A stretch of DNA of 64,000 nt from Morinoia aosen (lineage: Eukaryota > Arthropoda > Malacostraca > Amphipoda > Talitridae), in assembly GCA_030386875.1 (NCBI GenBank), contig CM059560.1, forward strand, positions 25,324,683 through 25,388,682. Direction: 5' to 3'. Numbering within the stretch: position 1 is the stretch's first letter; the number at the start of each line of letters is the position of its first letter. Positions 12,101 through 25,500 of the stretch are shown here, in pieces. A program made the position numbers and the translations under genes. Below the pieces are notes generated by a model. It saw only the letters and a program-made list of their open reading frames with translations. It ran no database searches and was not told the origin of the DNA.

Positions 12101-15100
12101 TAACAAAAACATGAAAAATGACCATCGGAGAGAAAAGGGGCCTCGGAGGGCCCCCTTAATCTATCTTTAAGGTACGTTTCCGTTTTTCGCATCATCATTT
12201 CGACTTGTTCCTACGCAGTATAAGATGTTTTCGTAATCGCCAAACCTGATATTCGTCCATTTGATAGAAATGGTGTGTGATATCACAGAGGTGCTGCTGC
12301 AGGCAGCGCTGGCTAGCCGAGCCCTGCTGGTGTCCGCTTCCACGCTGGCTGACGTGACCCTCATGGTGACCACCTGCACCAAACGCGGCCTTTGCGCACC
12401 CAGGTATGCAGTACAGCCGTGTACTTGGCATCACTTAGTTCTATAGATTCTTTACTCTTTAATGGTGGATTCTTTTGTGTGCGGTGCAATTTGTACAATT
12501 TTCAGTGGAAAAGTTCTATAAAAAAGGGCAAAAAAGAAGTTCAACCGACATTCAAGCTTTACTCCGGAAAGAGATTAGGAACGAACGCACGTCGTAAACA
12601 GCCGTAACGGACACAGGAACAGGGAACAGGGAACAGGACGAGCTGTTGGAACCTTTAGCAGTTCAATACCATGTCCGATCTCCCGCCTGGCATCGTCCAT
12701 CCTGCAAAGGCATGAAAACGCGAACTGTCAACGTAATCTCCAGAGAACACCCGAAGTACAATTGAAATAGTTTCAACCCCAAAGTTTATAGTTTACTAGT
12801 TTTTAAACGCTTACCACCAAAGTTTATAGTAGCAAGTCGAACGACAAAGTTCTAAGTTTTCAAGTTTATATAAGTCGAACGACAAAGTTTAAGTTAATAT
12901 AAATCAAACGACAAAGTTTAAGTTTATAAGTCGAACGACAAAGTCTAAGTTTATAAGTCGAACGACAGAGTTTAAGTTTATAAGTCGAACGACAGAGTTT
13001 AAGGTTATAAGTCGAACGACAGAGTTTAAGTTTATGGTTGATAGTTTATCAAGCGGATGTATAATGAATCGTGGGAAGCAGTCACCAACAAAATCACACC
13101 GTCCCCGAACAGCCCATCTGCAACGATGCACTAGACCAACCTCCGAGCGACGTCTGGATGTTGCTGTCCGCTCCGTGATCTCGGCTGCCGGTCCGTCCGC
13201 CTCTCTAGCGCAGATTTTTATTTATACATTGTCATGAAAGATGAATTTACGGTCCTGAAGTTTGTAGCGGAGTTTACACCTTGGTCGATTGGACTCCACC
13301 CGGCACGCGTAGACACAGTTGAGATCCAGCCGCAGTTCCAGAGGAAGGGGTAATCTTTTCCGATCAAAATATACCTGGCACATTCGGCTCCAACTGAGAT
13401 CCAGTGGCTCAGCGAAGTATCGACCATTTAATCGGAAGTAGTGTTGATTCCGGGAAAAGCAGATGAGATGGATTCTTTGCGGGATCTGATGAAGAACTGC
13501 GGGAATAGGAGGAGCTTCCACACAAGTTAGTAGTGGAAAGGGAAAGTTGGTTCTAGTACGCTACAACTGTGATAATCAGAGCAGCGGTTTTACTTTAATA
13601 TTTTCTCCCAAATTGGTTTATTTTAATTCCTTTCAATTCGGTTAATTTGATGAATTAAATTTTACAAATTAATGTAGCTGTCGCTTGAATCCTATTTCCT
13701 TTAAAGTTACCTTAATTCTAGTACTTAGAGCTATAATGCAGGTATTCTGCACACAATTTCATTCTATTACCTGTTTAATCCATCAATGAAATTTTGTCGC
13801 ATCTCAATAAGTTAGACAGAAGAGTTCATTCTATGTCTAAGCTTAAAAGTATAACGTGGGTTTTCTCATGATGAATGTTTTCTGTACAGAATAATAGGTT
13901 GTATTGGAGAAGCTGCAGCGTCTATGAGACGTTCCTTGCTGCAGCAGCATTCACCGGTGAGTGAAGAACGAATATGGCCTAGTAAAATCTCGAATACTGA
14001 ATCTAAATTTCAATAGAACTCATTCAACGCATCTTATAAAATTTAAAATTACCATAGAATCGATCTTGAACAGAAAAAAATGTAGCAAGCCTCCAATGAT
14101 GTTGAAAGTTGTGAGGAAGAATATGAATATCCAGAGTGTTTTCTCTGCGAAAGTGGATGCTTGGAAAAAATTTGTGGATTGAGCGATTCTGATTTAAGCC
14201 TTGCTTCGGTAATCAATGTTGCTCAAGAAAATTATCTCAGAGCCAGTGAGTGAGACGTAAAGGAAAGAAATCTTTCCGTTTACAGAAGCGTTTTGTGCTT
14301 CATGTCTCATATTTCAACGTTTCGTGCCTCATGTCTCATGTTTCAACCTTTCGTGTCTCATGTCTCATATTTCAACCTTTCGTGTCTCATGTCTCATATT
14401 TCAACCTTTCGTGTCTCATGTCTCATATTTCAACCTTTCGTGTCTCATGTCTCATATTTCAACCTTTCGTGTCGCATGTCTCATATTTCAACCTTTCGTG
14501 TCTCATGTCTTATATATCAATCTTTCGTGTCTCATGTCTCATATTTCAATCTTTCGTGTTTCATGTCTCATATTTCAATCTTTCGTGTCTCATGTCTCAA
14601 ATTTCAATCTTTTGTGTCTCATGTCTCATATTTCAAACTTTCGTGTCTCACGTCTCATATTTCAACCTTTCGTGTCTCATGTCTCATATTTCAATCTTTC
14701 GTGTCTCATGTCTCAAATTTCAACCTTTCGTGTCTCATGTCTCATATTTCAATCTTTCGTGTCTCATGTCTCAAATTTCAATCTTTCGTGTCTCATGTCT
14801 CATATTTCAATCTTTCGTGTTTCATGTCTCATATATCAATCTTTCGTGTCTCATGTCTCAAATTTCAATCTTTCGTGTCTCATGTCTCATATTTCAAACT
14901 TTCGTGTCTCATGTCTCATATTTCAACCTTTCGTGTCTCATGTCTCATATTTCAATCTTTCGTGTCTCATGTCTCAAATTTCAATCTTTCGTGTCTCATG
15001 TCTCATATTTCAACCTTTCGTGTCTCATGTCTCATATTTCAACCTTTCGTGTCTCATGTCTCATATATCAACCTTTCGTGTCTCATGTCTCATATTTCAA

Positions 15101-18100
15101 CCTTTCGTGTCTCATGTCTCATATTTCAACCTTTCGTGTCTCATGTCTCATATTTCAACCTTTCGTGTCTCATGTGTGTATATAACTTATGTCTATGACG
15201 CTTTGCACCTTCCTCCACCGAAGAACACAAGCACACAAGCTGCTGTCGTGTTAATTATGCCAAAAAAGCGACGATTCAACATGAATAAACTATAATAACA
15301 TGCGTTGACATACATACGTAAACATAAAATTACTATGATTGAAAACCTAGGCTGCTCAGTTTGTTTTTGAATATTCTAAGTTTTATGCTAACTTGTTTTG
15401 AAAAAAACCTGCTTGCTATCTAATTTTAGATTTATACTTAGTAATTGTGTCGTGCTTTCGAGTATTGCTCATTGAGAGAAAATTTACGCTCTATAAGTTT
15501 TTGCAATAGCCCTCTCCCAGTTTCTATTTTAGTTACTGGTTAATCTGGTTGCTGAACTTCCAGTCACTACTCCTTGTACTTGTGACTTGAACTTGAGCTT
15601 GAATTTGAACTTAAATTTGAAGTTGAGGGCCGACAGCGTCGGGGCTTTTGTAACGGCCTACAATTCCCTTCGCGATACTCACTATATTCAAACAAAAAAG
15701 TTCAGCGCCTGTGTACCAGACTTGTCCAATAAACTACTCAGGATCCACCAATCCTTGTCACAATCTGTCATTGGATGGCATCACTGGGATAACTTGTACG
15801 TCAAAACACCATCCCTAGACATAATGGGTCATTACAGCCCACTCTTCATGACTGGCTCATTCCAGTCACTGTCTGTTACTCCAGGCACGTACAAGAAAAA
15901 TTTTCATAGCTTCAATGATACTCAAATTACACTCCTGATCCAATCCAGCAAGACAGCTCATACCACAATCATCTTCAGCACATCTGGTATACTTATATAC
16001 CACTCATTCTCTCCATACTGCTCAAACACCACATTCATTAAACTCTCTCTCTCTCTCTTGCTCAAACATACTACATTACAGCACAAAATGTTTAATTGTT
16101 TCCTCCACTGCTCCATCACACTGCCGACATAATCTATTATTATTTTCATTCCACCTCCATGTACGTCTATTCACGTTCAATGCCTTACCCCTCACAGCAA
16201 ACAAAAGTTGGCTTCCAAAACTGCCCTCATAGAACACCTCTCACTTAGGCACTTCCTTTTGCATATCCCAGGTTAGTATAGGGTTTCGCGTCATGCTGAG
16301 CCTTCACTTATTCAATCCATACTCTTTTGTTCGCCTCTCAATCTCATTTTTCCACCTTTTGCAGTACCATTCTGGTCCTTCACCTCCAACATTCATTAGA
16401 AGCCGGTCATCCACCTGTCTCCCAATTCTAACACAAATAATCTTTTGCATACTTAATTCGTTCTGAAATTGGGTAATAGATTCTATAGCTGTCCATTTTG
16501 GAGCACCCAATGCTAGACGTCCTGGTCACATCCAGCCTCTCAAAATCACTCCCATTCCAGGCTAGAGCACTCTAACCATACATGACACTAGGTACAGCAA
16601 CGTACTTCCCCATTCCTCTCACACATTCATACTTGTTTGCTCTGTATCTGGCCACACTACTTAACCGTCCACTCCACTGTATTGCTTTTGTCACTTTCTC
16701 ATCCTTAGTTTTAGTGCATCCATCTTTACTTATCATACAACCTAGATATTTGGATTCTTTAGTTCTACCTATTGTGATTTCTCCACAATCTACATTTGTA
16801 TCACCTGTGGTAAATAAATTGTTTATATTGTTTAAATTGTTTCAATATTCCACAGTCTGTCTCTGTCATTCTCATCACTATTTATAACCATAACCTTATT
16901 TTTATCCGCGCCAAAGTTCATCTTGAAATCTGTACTATATCCATTCACAATGTCAAGCATCATTTGTAGTTCATGCCCAGATTCACTAACCACAACCACA
17001 TCATCAGTATACAACAGACAACTCAATTTCTCCTTACCAACTTTCAGTCCTAAGCCACTCATTCTCAGTCGAACTGCTAATTCTTCTGTGTACAATCCAA
17101 ACAACAGGGGAGACAGAGTACAGCCCTGTCTCACTTCTCTAACACTCCTCACTTGCCCCGTTTCCAAATTTCCAAACCTGTAGGTAGCGCTTGTGTTCTC
17201 ATACAGACCATGCACAATGTTTACTATCTTTCTACTAAATCCAACTTTTCTCAAAATTTCAAACTGCCTAAAACGATCTACTCTGTCATACGGCTTTTCA
17301 ATATCCAGGAATGCTATATATACCTTCTTATCATCCTTCCTCATTCGCTCAATAATTCCACTCACTACAAACAGAATATCCTCACCACGTCTATCTTGCC
17401 TAAAACCATTCTGTTCTTCTCCCAGAACTCCTATATAGCTCTTCAACTAAATATTTCATTCTATCATTCAAAATACCACAAAAAATCTTACATACAGTAT
17501 CAGCAAATTCAATTTGTCTGCAATTTTTAAGCTCATTCATACTCTTGTGCCCACCCTTATGCAATAGAACTACATTACACTTGTTCCAGTCTCCCGGTAC
17601 TCATTCACTCTTCCATATCTCATCAAATAAACCCTGCAATATAACAACTACACTCTCCTCCGCATTTATAGAACTCATATGGGATCCTATCAGGACCACA
17701 TGCCTTTCCATTTTACCCTTTCATACTTCTCATCACAAGCAGGCCTTCTTAGGACACTCGGCACAGCAACTCTTACATTCTTCTTCTCCCGTGCACTTTC
17801 AACCACTTTCATAATTGCATTCACTGTACATTCTTTCCCACATTCAGGCAATCGATTTCCACTTCCTTGCAATACAATCATACTCTCATCCATGCCATCT
17901 ATCACACTATCAGCATACTTACAAATCTCTTCCACTCCTTTCCCTCTCATGCTTGTGCATCCACAACTATCACTCATCCTTACAAACCTGTCCACTTTCT
18001 TTACCATACTATCTCCACAGCCATCAGAACTGTCAACCTCTTCTTTCAACTTCTCTCTCTCATCAGTCAAGCATTTCCAGCATGTATACTTATACTTCCT

Positions 18101-21100
18101 CGGCTCTTTCTTACTCATTCTTCTCAAGCCCTTGCACGCATCCATATTCATCCAGTCTGAACAGGTCTCACACTGAATCAACTCCTTCATCCCATCTATA
18201 CCTCCAACACTAAAACTACTTCCCTCATTATATGCCATCCTCAACCACAAACTTCTATCTCAGCACAGACTTACAGGCAAATACAAGACTACCAGTCAAA
18301 ACACCCTCGTCAAAAGTTGCAAGTCACGATATAAACGCTGAGTTTCAGGCAGCACAAGCACTACTCTCACTAGCACTCCATACGGTGTCACACACTATAC
18401 TCACGTGAAATACAAACTATACCAGTTTTCAGCAACTTCACTTTAATCCATCACAGTTTTAGTCAGAGGTTCAGTAGCACACAAGCACAAACCAAGAAGT
18501 CACAAGTCACTATCACCTTATGATACTCGTATACGCCAGGAAAGAGGCTTCTGTTAGGTTACATCAGCTATAAATCGATCTTAGGAACTTCTATCTTTCA
18601 TGCCCACTTGTATCTTCCAGTTTTCATTCCTCCTTTACTATCTCTTCTTAGCATTTTCTTGCACTTCCTTCCTAAATTGCCGTTTTTATGCGCAGGGTGT
18701 TACTTTGTGCGAACACACCTTGTGCTTAAATTCCCTTTTTCTTAAATCAAAATGGTCTCATTTCACTCGTATATTTTGATCGTGTCCAGTACTTTCGTTC
18801 ATTTTCTTTAATTCAAGAAACCTGATGGTTAGGTCAAAAATACGCACTTTTACTTTATGAAAGTCTACTGTGTATTTCAGAAATAAAAATTATCTTCCCG
18901 GTCCTCTTTTTCCTCAGGAAGTTATATCGGACGACACTATTGTGAGAGATGCAGCCATGATTATTTGTTCAAATGAAGGAAACCATATCGCGAGAACAGC
19001 ACCAGTTTTCGAAACTTATGAAAAAAACAAGAGCCTGGACAACACCGTCCTTCCAGACTCGCCTTCTCCCCACTGCCTTCTACCCGAAATCCTCATCAAT
19101 GACGTCGCATCCGCTGGTCTAGTGGACAGCACATCTGAAATTGCACAGACGGCAAAAACGTTTGACAATTCTGGGAAAGATGGCTTGCAAAACTCTAATT
19201 TTGAATCCTCTAAAGGGTCTTTAGCTGAAACCTCTGTCATTTTCAAAACTTTTCAGAAAAAATTACTGAGAGAAGCGCTAGAGAAGATATTGACTGAATT
19301 CTTTCTAGAAAGTTCTTCAAGTTATGGTGAGTTCAAATTGTTGAAATAATTTCATTCTGTATTTCTCTCGCATGGTATGACAATAGTATCTAGGGATAAT
19401 GCTTTATGGTTAAATAAATCAGATCAAATCAACGCTTCTAAAAGTATTTTAAACTCAAAGACCTTTGTACATTGTTTCGTGTCGGATCTAAGTTTCTATT
19501 GAAGGTCGTACAATTGGAATAATCTTAGCTACAACCCTTATGATTAATTAACTTGCTCTCTTTAAAGCGTAATTTGTGTTGAGAACCAAATTTTCATTGG
19601 CAGGAACCTTGGTTGATGCAGCGATAAGTTTGCACTCCCACTTATCTCTGTACGACAGCTGCGCAATGGTTCACAGTCGGTCTATCTCTATTACCATGGT
19701 GAGTGTGACATTTTTGACAGGAACGAACAAAAATGAAAAATACTCTCCTCCTAAACAGATCAAAGGTAACACAATGCTTAATATACTATTGTTTAATAAT
19801 AGATACCAACAAACAGTAAAACTAAGGCGGGTAAAAACATCTTTCACAAAATCTCACGATGTATTTTAAAAATAGAGCTTTCGAGCATATCCATACTCAT
19901 ACTAGAGCTCGAAAGCTCTATTTTTAAAATACATCGTGAGATTTTGTGAAAGATGTTTTTACCCGCCTTAGTTTTACTATTTATATGTAAATTACGCTTT
20001 CCCAAGAATAAACCAACAAACAGTTCACATGAATTTTCGATATCACTTTCTTTCGATATTTGATAAACTTTCGATACATGAAATCACCGAACAATTCGCA
20101 TACATCAACATAAACATCAACAACAAGATTATTAGGTTATATGTTAGTTTAAGCCTCCCTAATCGCTAAAAAAAAGCGTTCCGAAGAGAGGAAGGAGGAA
20201 GGCGCCATTTAGTATGGAGATAAGGGAACGCGGAAGCTATGCAGAAGGGGCATAGAAACATCAAGTTGAGGAAGAAGTTTGTGACTAAAGATGAAAGTTG
20301 AAGAAGAAAGTAGTAGGTGCTGAAAAATAGGATAGCAGTGGACCGAAAAAAGGTGGTCCTTAACTCAACAAAAACATTTTATTTTAACAAAATGAAGGCC
20401 TACCTAACTCTCTGCTCGGGCTCCCACACATTTTCCCCCTGGAAGTGCTAACACCCATAGATACCATGGTTGTATCCCCCTGAGGGGACATCTAGAACAA
20501 ACAATTCGCAACAAACATGCAGGGAGTAACGGCTTTTTAAATGATTAGTTCGTCATCCATTTTCTTATTCTAGTACGATGCAAGTTTTTATCACACATGA
20601 ATTAGTTCACTATCATCTGCGCTTTTTGTCTAACACATTATAACGATTGATTTTATTCAATTTTATGTGCAGTTAAGTAACTGCCTCCGTTGATTCTACC
20701 CAAAATGAGATATTTTTTCATCTTTTCTCTAATTATTGGGCGCATTTTTCGCTCCTCAGTAATATTATTTCTGCTCACTTGAGACCGAAAATCTCATCAG
20801 TTATAGTGACAGCTATTTTTGTGTTGCAAGTGTATCTCCTAGCCTTTGAAGTACACGTGCGGAAAGATACCGGTCTTCTTAAATTAACAATAAAATGTTC
20901 TTCGTAAGAATGCATAATTAGAACAATGCTCAACCGTAGCTGTCCTTCAATAAAATAATTGATCTGCTATGCTATTTTGGTAGTGTTACTAATTATTTTC
21001 CCAGATAAAGATTGTTTGTATAGTTTAATTAAGATGATATATTTAAAGCTCAGTTACCGGAAATGAATGGTACCGTGCTGGGTACTCTGCTTTAAAATGA

Positions 21101-22549
21101 TTTTACTTCAGTTGACGGTACTCACTATTTGTCTTTCCATTCATTAATTGTTTAAGTCTCTCAAATGTATCTTGATTAGCGATCCTTGGAAATGTAAGAT
21201 TCTAAGTTTGTTTATTTTGCTAATATTTTGCAGATTTTGTGCGGTGCGTTAGAGGCACTACGAAGAGGTCCAGGCTCTGGTCTAAAAAACGAAGAAATTT
21301 CTCTTATAGAAATCTACTGTTCTGCTTGTGAAGACGAGAGTGAAGTAACGCGAAGGATCGAACGAGAGGTGCATTGTTTTTTAATTATTTATACGACGCA
21401 CTAGATGAAATTTACTTAATTCTTCAATTACCATTGTTTCTCAAATAGACCACCATCCAACAAATATTTATGCCAATGTTATCAAAGCCGCTTAATTCTT
21501 GCCAAATTGAGGTAAATTATTTCTAACTTCCCTCCAAGTAGGTGCGGGTTTCCATAAATAAAGCTTTCCTTACCGACAAACTGCCACATCGCAGAGGCAT
21601 GAATCTTACGTTCCCAAGTTACATTTCCACCCATGGCTTCCTTCAATCACCGCAGCTGGAGTGCCGGGAAGGCGAAGCGGTGGAGACGTGGCTGCTGCTG
21701 CGACTGCCCTGGACACCATGCTCTCTCCTCCGCTCCGCTCTACGCATCAGTGACTACGTTCGTCGTGCTGGTGTCGCACCGAACAAGATGAAGCTGGTCT
21801 TAGAGGCTGCTCCTGGAGATACACTGTGTGGCCACTTAACTAGCAGGTGAAGCTGTAGCATACCTTTGCTCGAGCTCGTGCACTCGGGGAGGGTGAGGTC
21901 TAAAGCTGAAGGTTAAGTAGGTTTCTCTTTGGTTGAGATAAAATAGGTTTCTTGTTTTGTTACAGACCATTTTTTTGAGGGGGGTTACTGCTGCCCTGTT
22001 TTCCAGTATATATTACTTTCTTCAACTTTCTTTCATGTTTTATGATCTTCCTTCTTATTTTAATATTTCTTTGCGCGGAAGATTTTCTGTAGGAACACAC
22101 TTTGTAGACAGACACCCCGTTCTGTTAACTCCACGTCAAATTAGGCTTTTCTCCTTTCTTTCGAGCGCTGTTGTTGCGAATAGCGAGGCTTAAACTAGCT
22201 TATTTAATCTAATTATTTAATCTCGAGCTAATGCTTTTGCAATTCATTCGTTTTACTTTCCCTGTTGTCAGTTATTTTGTTTTCCTATGTTAGGAATCGT
22301 TCCATTGACAATCGGTCATAATTTCAAATTTTTACCAGTTCTATATTGTTTCATTCAAAATTTTATTTGAATGGATGGTTTCAAATAGAGGCAGGGAAGT
22401 CTAGGACACATTTGGTCATTTCATCTTGCTTCCCATAATAGTTCCGTTACGTTTTTATTATTTCATTTGTAATATTTCACTTAAGATACACAAACACCAT
22501 AACGAAGTTAGCTCTTCAGGTAGTGACTTCTCCAAATCCGTAGATGCCT

Positions 22550-22588
<39 letters not shown>

Positions 22589-25500
22589 GTGAAGTTAGCG
22601 CTGCTGAAAATGCAAATGAACATGAGAACCCCTCTTTTTGCACGACATGAACATTTATTTTCAAAAGGAAGGAGACAAGAAAGAAGAGCTAATGAGTTTA
22701 ACTGAATTTACCAGAGCAAACAGGTGTAAACTGCAAGACTGGTACCATTAAGCGTTTTGTATTTGAGCGCTCTCAAAGTGTTGCACGCAGCAACACACAA
22801 AAACATTATAGTAGTAAGTGCAGATACGTCTTCCTGTTTTCTAAATAATATTAAATGTTCTTTTAACACGATAGTAAAGCTGGATTTGCATCACATTATG
22901 CTATACAAATTAAATTTAAAATTACAATTGAAAAACATACATCTGATGTCGAAAACATTGACCAGAATATCAAACTATACTTTCTCTCCGCTTAATATTT
23001 GCATATTTGTCTTCAATGTTGGATTCATTCTTAGTTAGAGAGGAAAGTACACTAAGCTATTTACCATAATTTTCCACAGAATTTGTTCATCTAATGACAG
23101 GTGGCCAAAGAAGCTTATTAGCATATTTGTTCTTCATTGCTATTATTTTTCTCTGCTAGATGCTTTATTTTCACACGAAATCAGACAACGTAACAATGTA
23201 CAGTCTTGTGGTAAATATATCTCTCAAATCTTTCAAATCCCAAAATATTTCAGAGCAGCTAGACCATAAATAATCTCTCTAAGACGCTAATCTACCTCTC
23301 CATTTTTTCAGGATTCCGTTAATTGACGTTCCAGGAAAATTTGATGCAGGACCACCGTCTTCTTCTTCGTCGGCAACAAAATACTGCAGTGCAGTTGATG
23401 CTAACACGAGCAGTGCTGTCGCAGTGGACCAACTCCTGTCCACCAAATTGGAAGAAAACAACATAGACATGATTCAAAGGGTGAATAATGGGGCTATAGA
23501 TTTTCAACACATGCCTATAGAGTACCAAAAGTAGCTTTTACACATATTTGTAGCTTTTTGAAATTTTAGTGGGTTGAAGTTGGTGTTAAAATTTATTTCT
23601 AACATGTAAACACATTTATTTCTCAACAATTCTGCACTCGCTGCCTCCTACTGCATAATAAACAAGTTCACGCATCAGGAAACGCTAATGCAACAATATA
23701 CCAATGTATAAATAAACCTTTATGCTCTAATAGAGGTCTGCATTTGCTTACTCTTAGCAGGGCAATTTTGTGACAATTGAGTACAGGTTTTAAAACGCCT
23801 ATTTCTCTTCATAATATTAACGCTTTCCTATCTCCATTTTGCAGAAATTATTGAAAGCTCAATTTTTTATAAGATTTCACTACTATTGCATTTTGCATCT
23901 CAAATTTATCGTCGGCCCACGCTTCTAATCTTTACAGGAGGCATTAGTTGAGCTCAGTACTCGTCTCCTTCAAGAAGAAAAGGAGCTGTCGGAATGCGAG
24001 ACAAACTCCAAACAATTTGTGGATAAATTATTCTCGTTGTTGAGTCCGAAAACGGACAACCAAAGTAATTTCTTTCCTGACACTACTCTCGTCAAAGAGC
24101 CTGAGGAGACAAAGAATGACTTGAATGTTAACAGCATCTATGGAGATTGTCAGCACGTGGATGCAAGTTCCTGCTCGTCAAATGACACAAAACCAAATAA
24201 AAGCAACAGCAAGAATGGGTTGGAAGACATCATGGAAGAAAATTCCGCGGAGAAGCCAGACGAGCAAGAAGCCCCAGACGCTGAAACTTCAGAGGTTAAC
24301 TCTAAGCCCGGAAGAGCTAGTCCACGAAAGAGGCGCATCAAGCTCATCCGAGCCCTTGCTGGACTACTTAGATGGTAATTCTCTTATATTTTTTCCGCTA
24401 TTCCAAAGTTTCCTTATTTGAAATTATTAAATATTTTGTATGAGTTATGCTATTTGTCCTACTATATTGGTAGTCGACAGCTTCCTAGATTATTACACGG
24501 TATGTGCAAGGTGACCATGTTGTGTAACTGCTAGATGAGTTGTTCTTATGTGAATTTTGACCAAAATTTTGGCATGACTAAAGACTTGTTAACACAAATG
24601 AAACATTCAGGATAAAATCGAAGAAAACCGCTGGCAACGCCGCCAAAGGCTCGGTCCCCTATGCAGTGCAGTTGACAGCGGAATTCACGGCATTTTTTGA
24701 AGCCCTCCAAGTTTTGCTTCACGCTCACCCACCCCTGGCGCTCGTCGCTGCTCACGGTTAGTGCACAGCTTTTGTCATTTGGTTTGGTGTCCAGTTTCGC
24801 GCTTCTCAAATATTTACGTATGTACCCTTTCTAATTAAATTATTTACGCATGCTTGGACTGTTATTTTAAAGGAGTTTCACACTTTTCGGACAATAATTG
24901 TCCACATTTTCAGTTCGACCATCATTTTCTCTATCGAAACCAGAGCAGAAGAGGATGGTATTTCTGCGTGCTTCAAGAGTTTGGCGTTTTTGTAGGAAGG
25001 TAGCTAGGGTGCTGGCTAAGTAGGACTTCGAAACGTTTTTGTTTGTGAGCACTCTCCGAAGATTCGGTGTTCTTCTAATGTATTCTAGGCTAAATACCGT
25101 CACCGTGTTTATTAGCACTTCTATGAGACATATTGTGGGACATGGGTCGTACTAAGTTATTCTATTTTTATTTCTTAATGAAGTGTTAAGGCAAATTTCT
25201 CAAGCAGGATCATGTGTACTCACTATGTCTGCTCGTCTTACGTTCATATAATGTTCGAATTTCGTTTTAGACGTTCCGAGCGTGAGTTACTTCACACAGA
25301 GATCTAGGAATTAAGTTCTAAAAAAAATGACTCGTACTTTGAAAATTTTAGAGCTCTAATCAGTGTCCAGATAAACTATCGTATACTGTATCTTATCAGA
25401 TGGGTTCTACATAATTGATAATACTCCATCTGGTATCTAAGATTTGTGTCAACTGCACAAAATAATTCGTACCAATTTTGTTCAATTGAGTACTTCCGTC

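Larger units (their letters stand above)
8085..12160. mobile_element. Foldback-like element with long imperfect TIRs
   Basis: Sequence at about 8089-8225 (GAGGCCCCTAAGG, GATGGGCCG, TAGATCCCCCCTC) recurs as an imperfect inverse at about 11990-12150. In the interior a roughly 35-bp motif around AAACTCAATGACTTCTATTC occurs at about 8335, 8703 and 9604 directly, and at about 9341 and 11876 inverted. A transposon is nested at 9890-11759. No transposase belonging to the outer element was found. A motif TATACTATAATAAGAGCC with GTCGGTCGGTCAGTC at 8745-8790 suggests another embedded element boundary. It fills the intron between dynein exons 5 and 6. Confidence 0.7.
15575..18560 (-). mobile_element. 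LINE C, minus strand, degraded
   Basis: A non-LTR retrotransposon runs on the minus strand. A Cys-rich, PHD-like N-terminal frame lies at 17690-18250 and the reverse transcriptase at 16832-17446. A C-terminal knuckle coding LCRQCDGAVEETIKHF lies near 16060-16140. The likely 3' tail is a TTCAAG-like simple repeat at 15579-15626. Frames are broken between these parts. It carries a short orphan insertion at 16798-16842. Both ends are approximate. Confidence 0.85.

Noticed and set aside
14250..15295. Three overlapping forward open frames of about 300 codons
   Set aside because: They are the 29-bp tandem array read in three frames, not genes.
17153..18213. Plus-strand frames of 97-165 codons
   Set aside because: They are antisense to the LINE C coding sequence on the minus strand.
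21750..21846. LVLEAAPGDTL as the AAA3 P-loop
   Set aside because: The AAA3 helix, P-loop position and FSAQTT-like block align in order in exons 15-16 instead.
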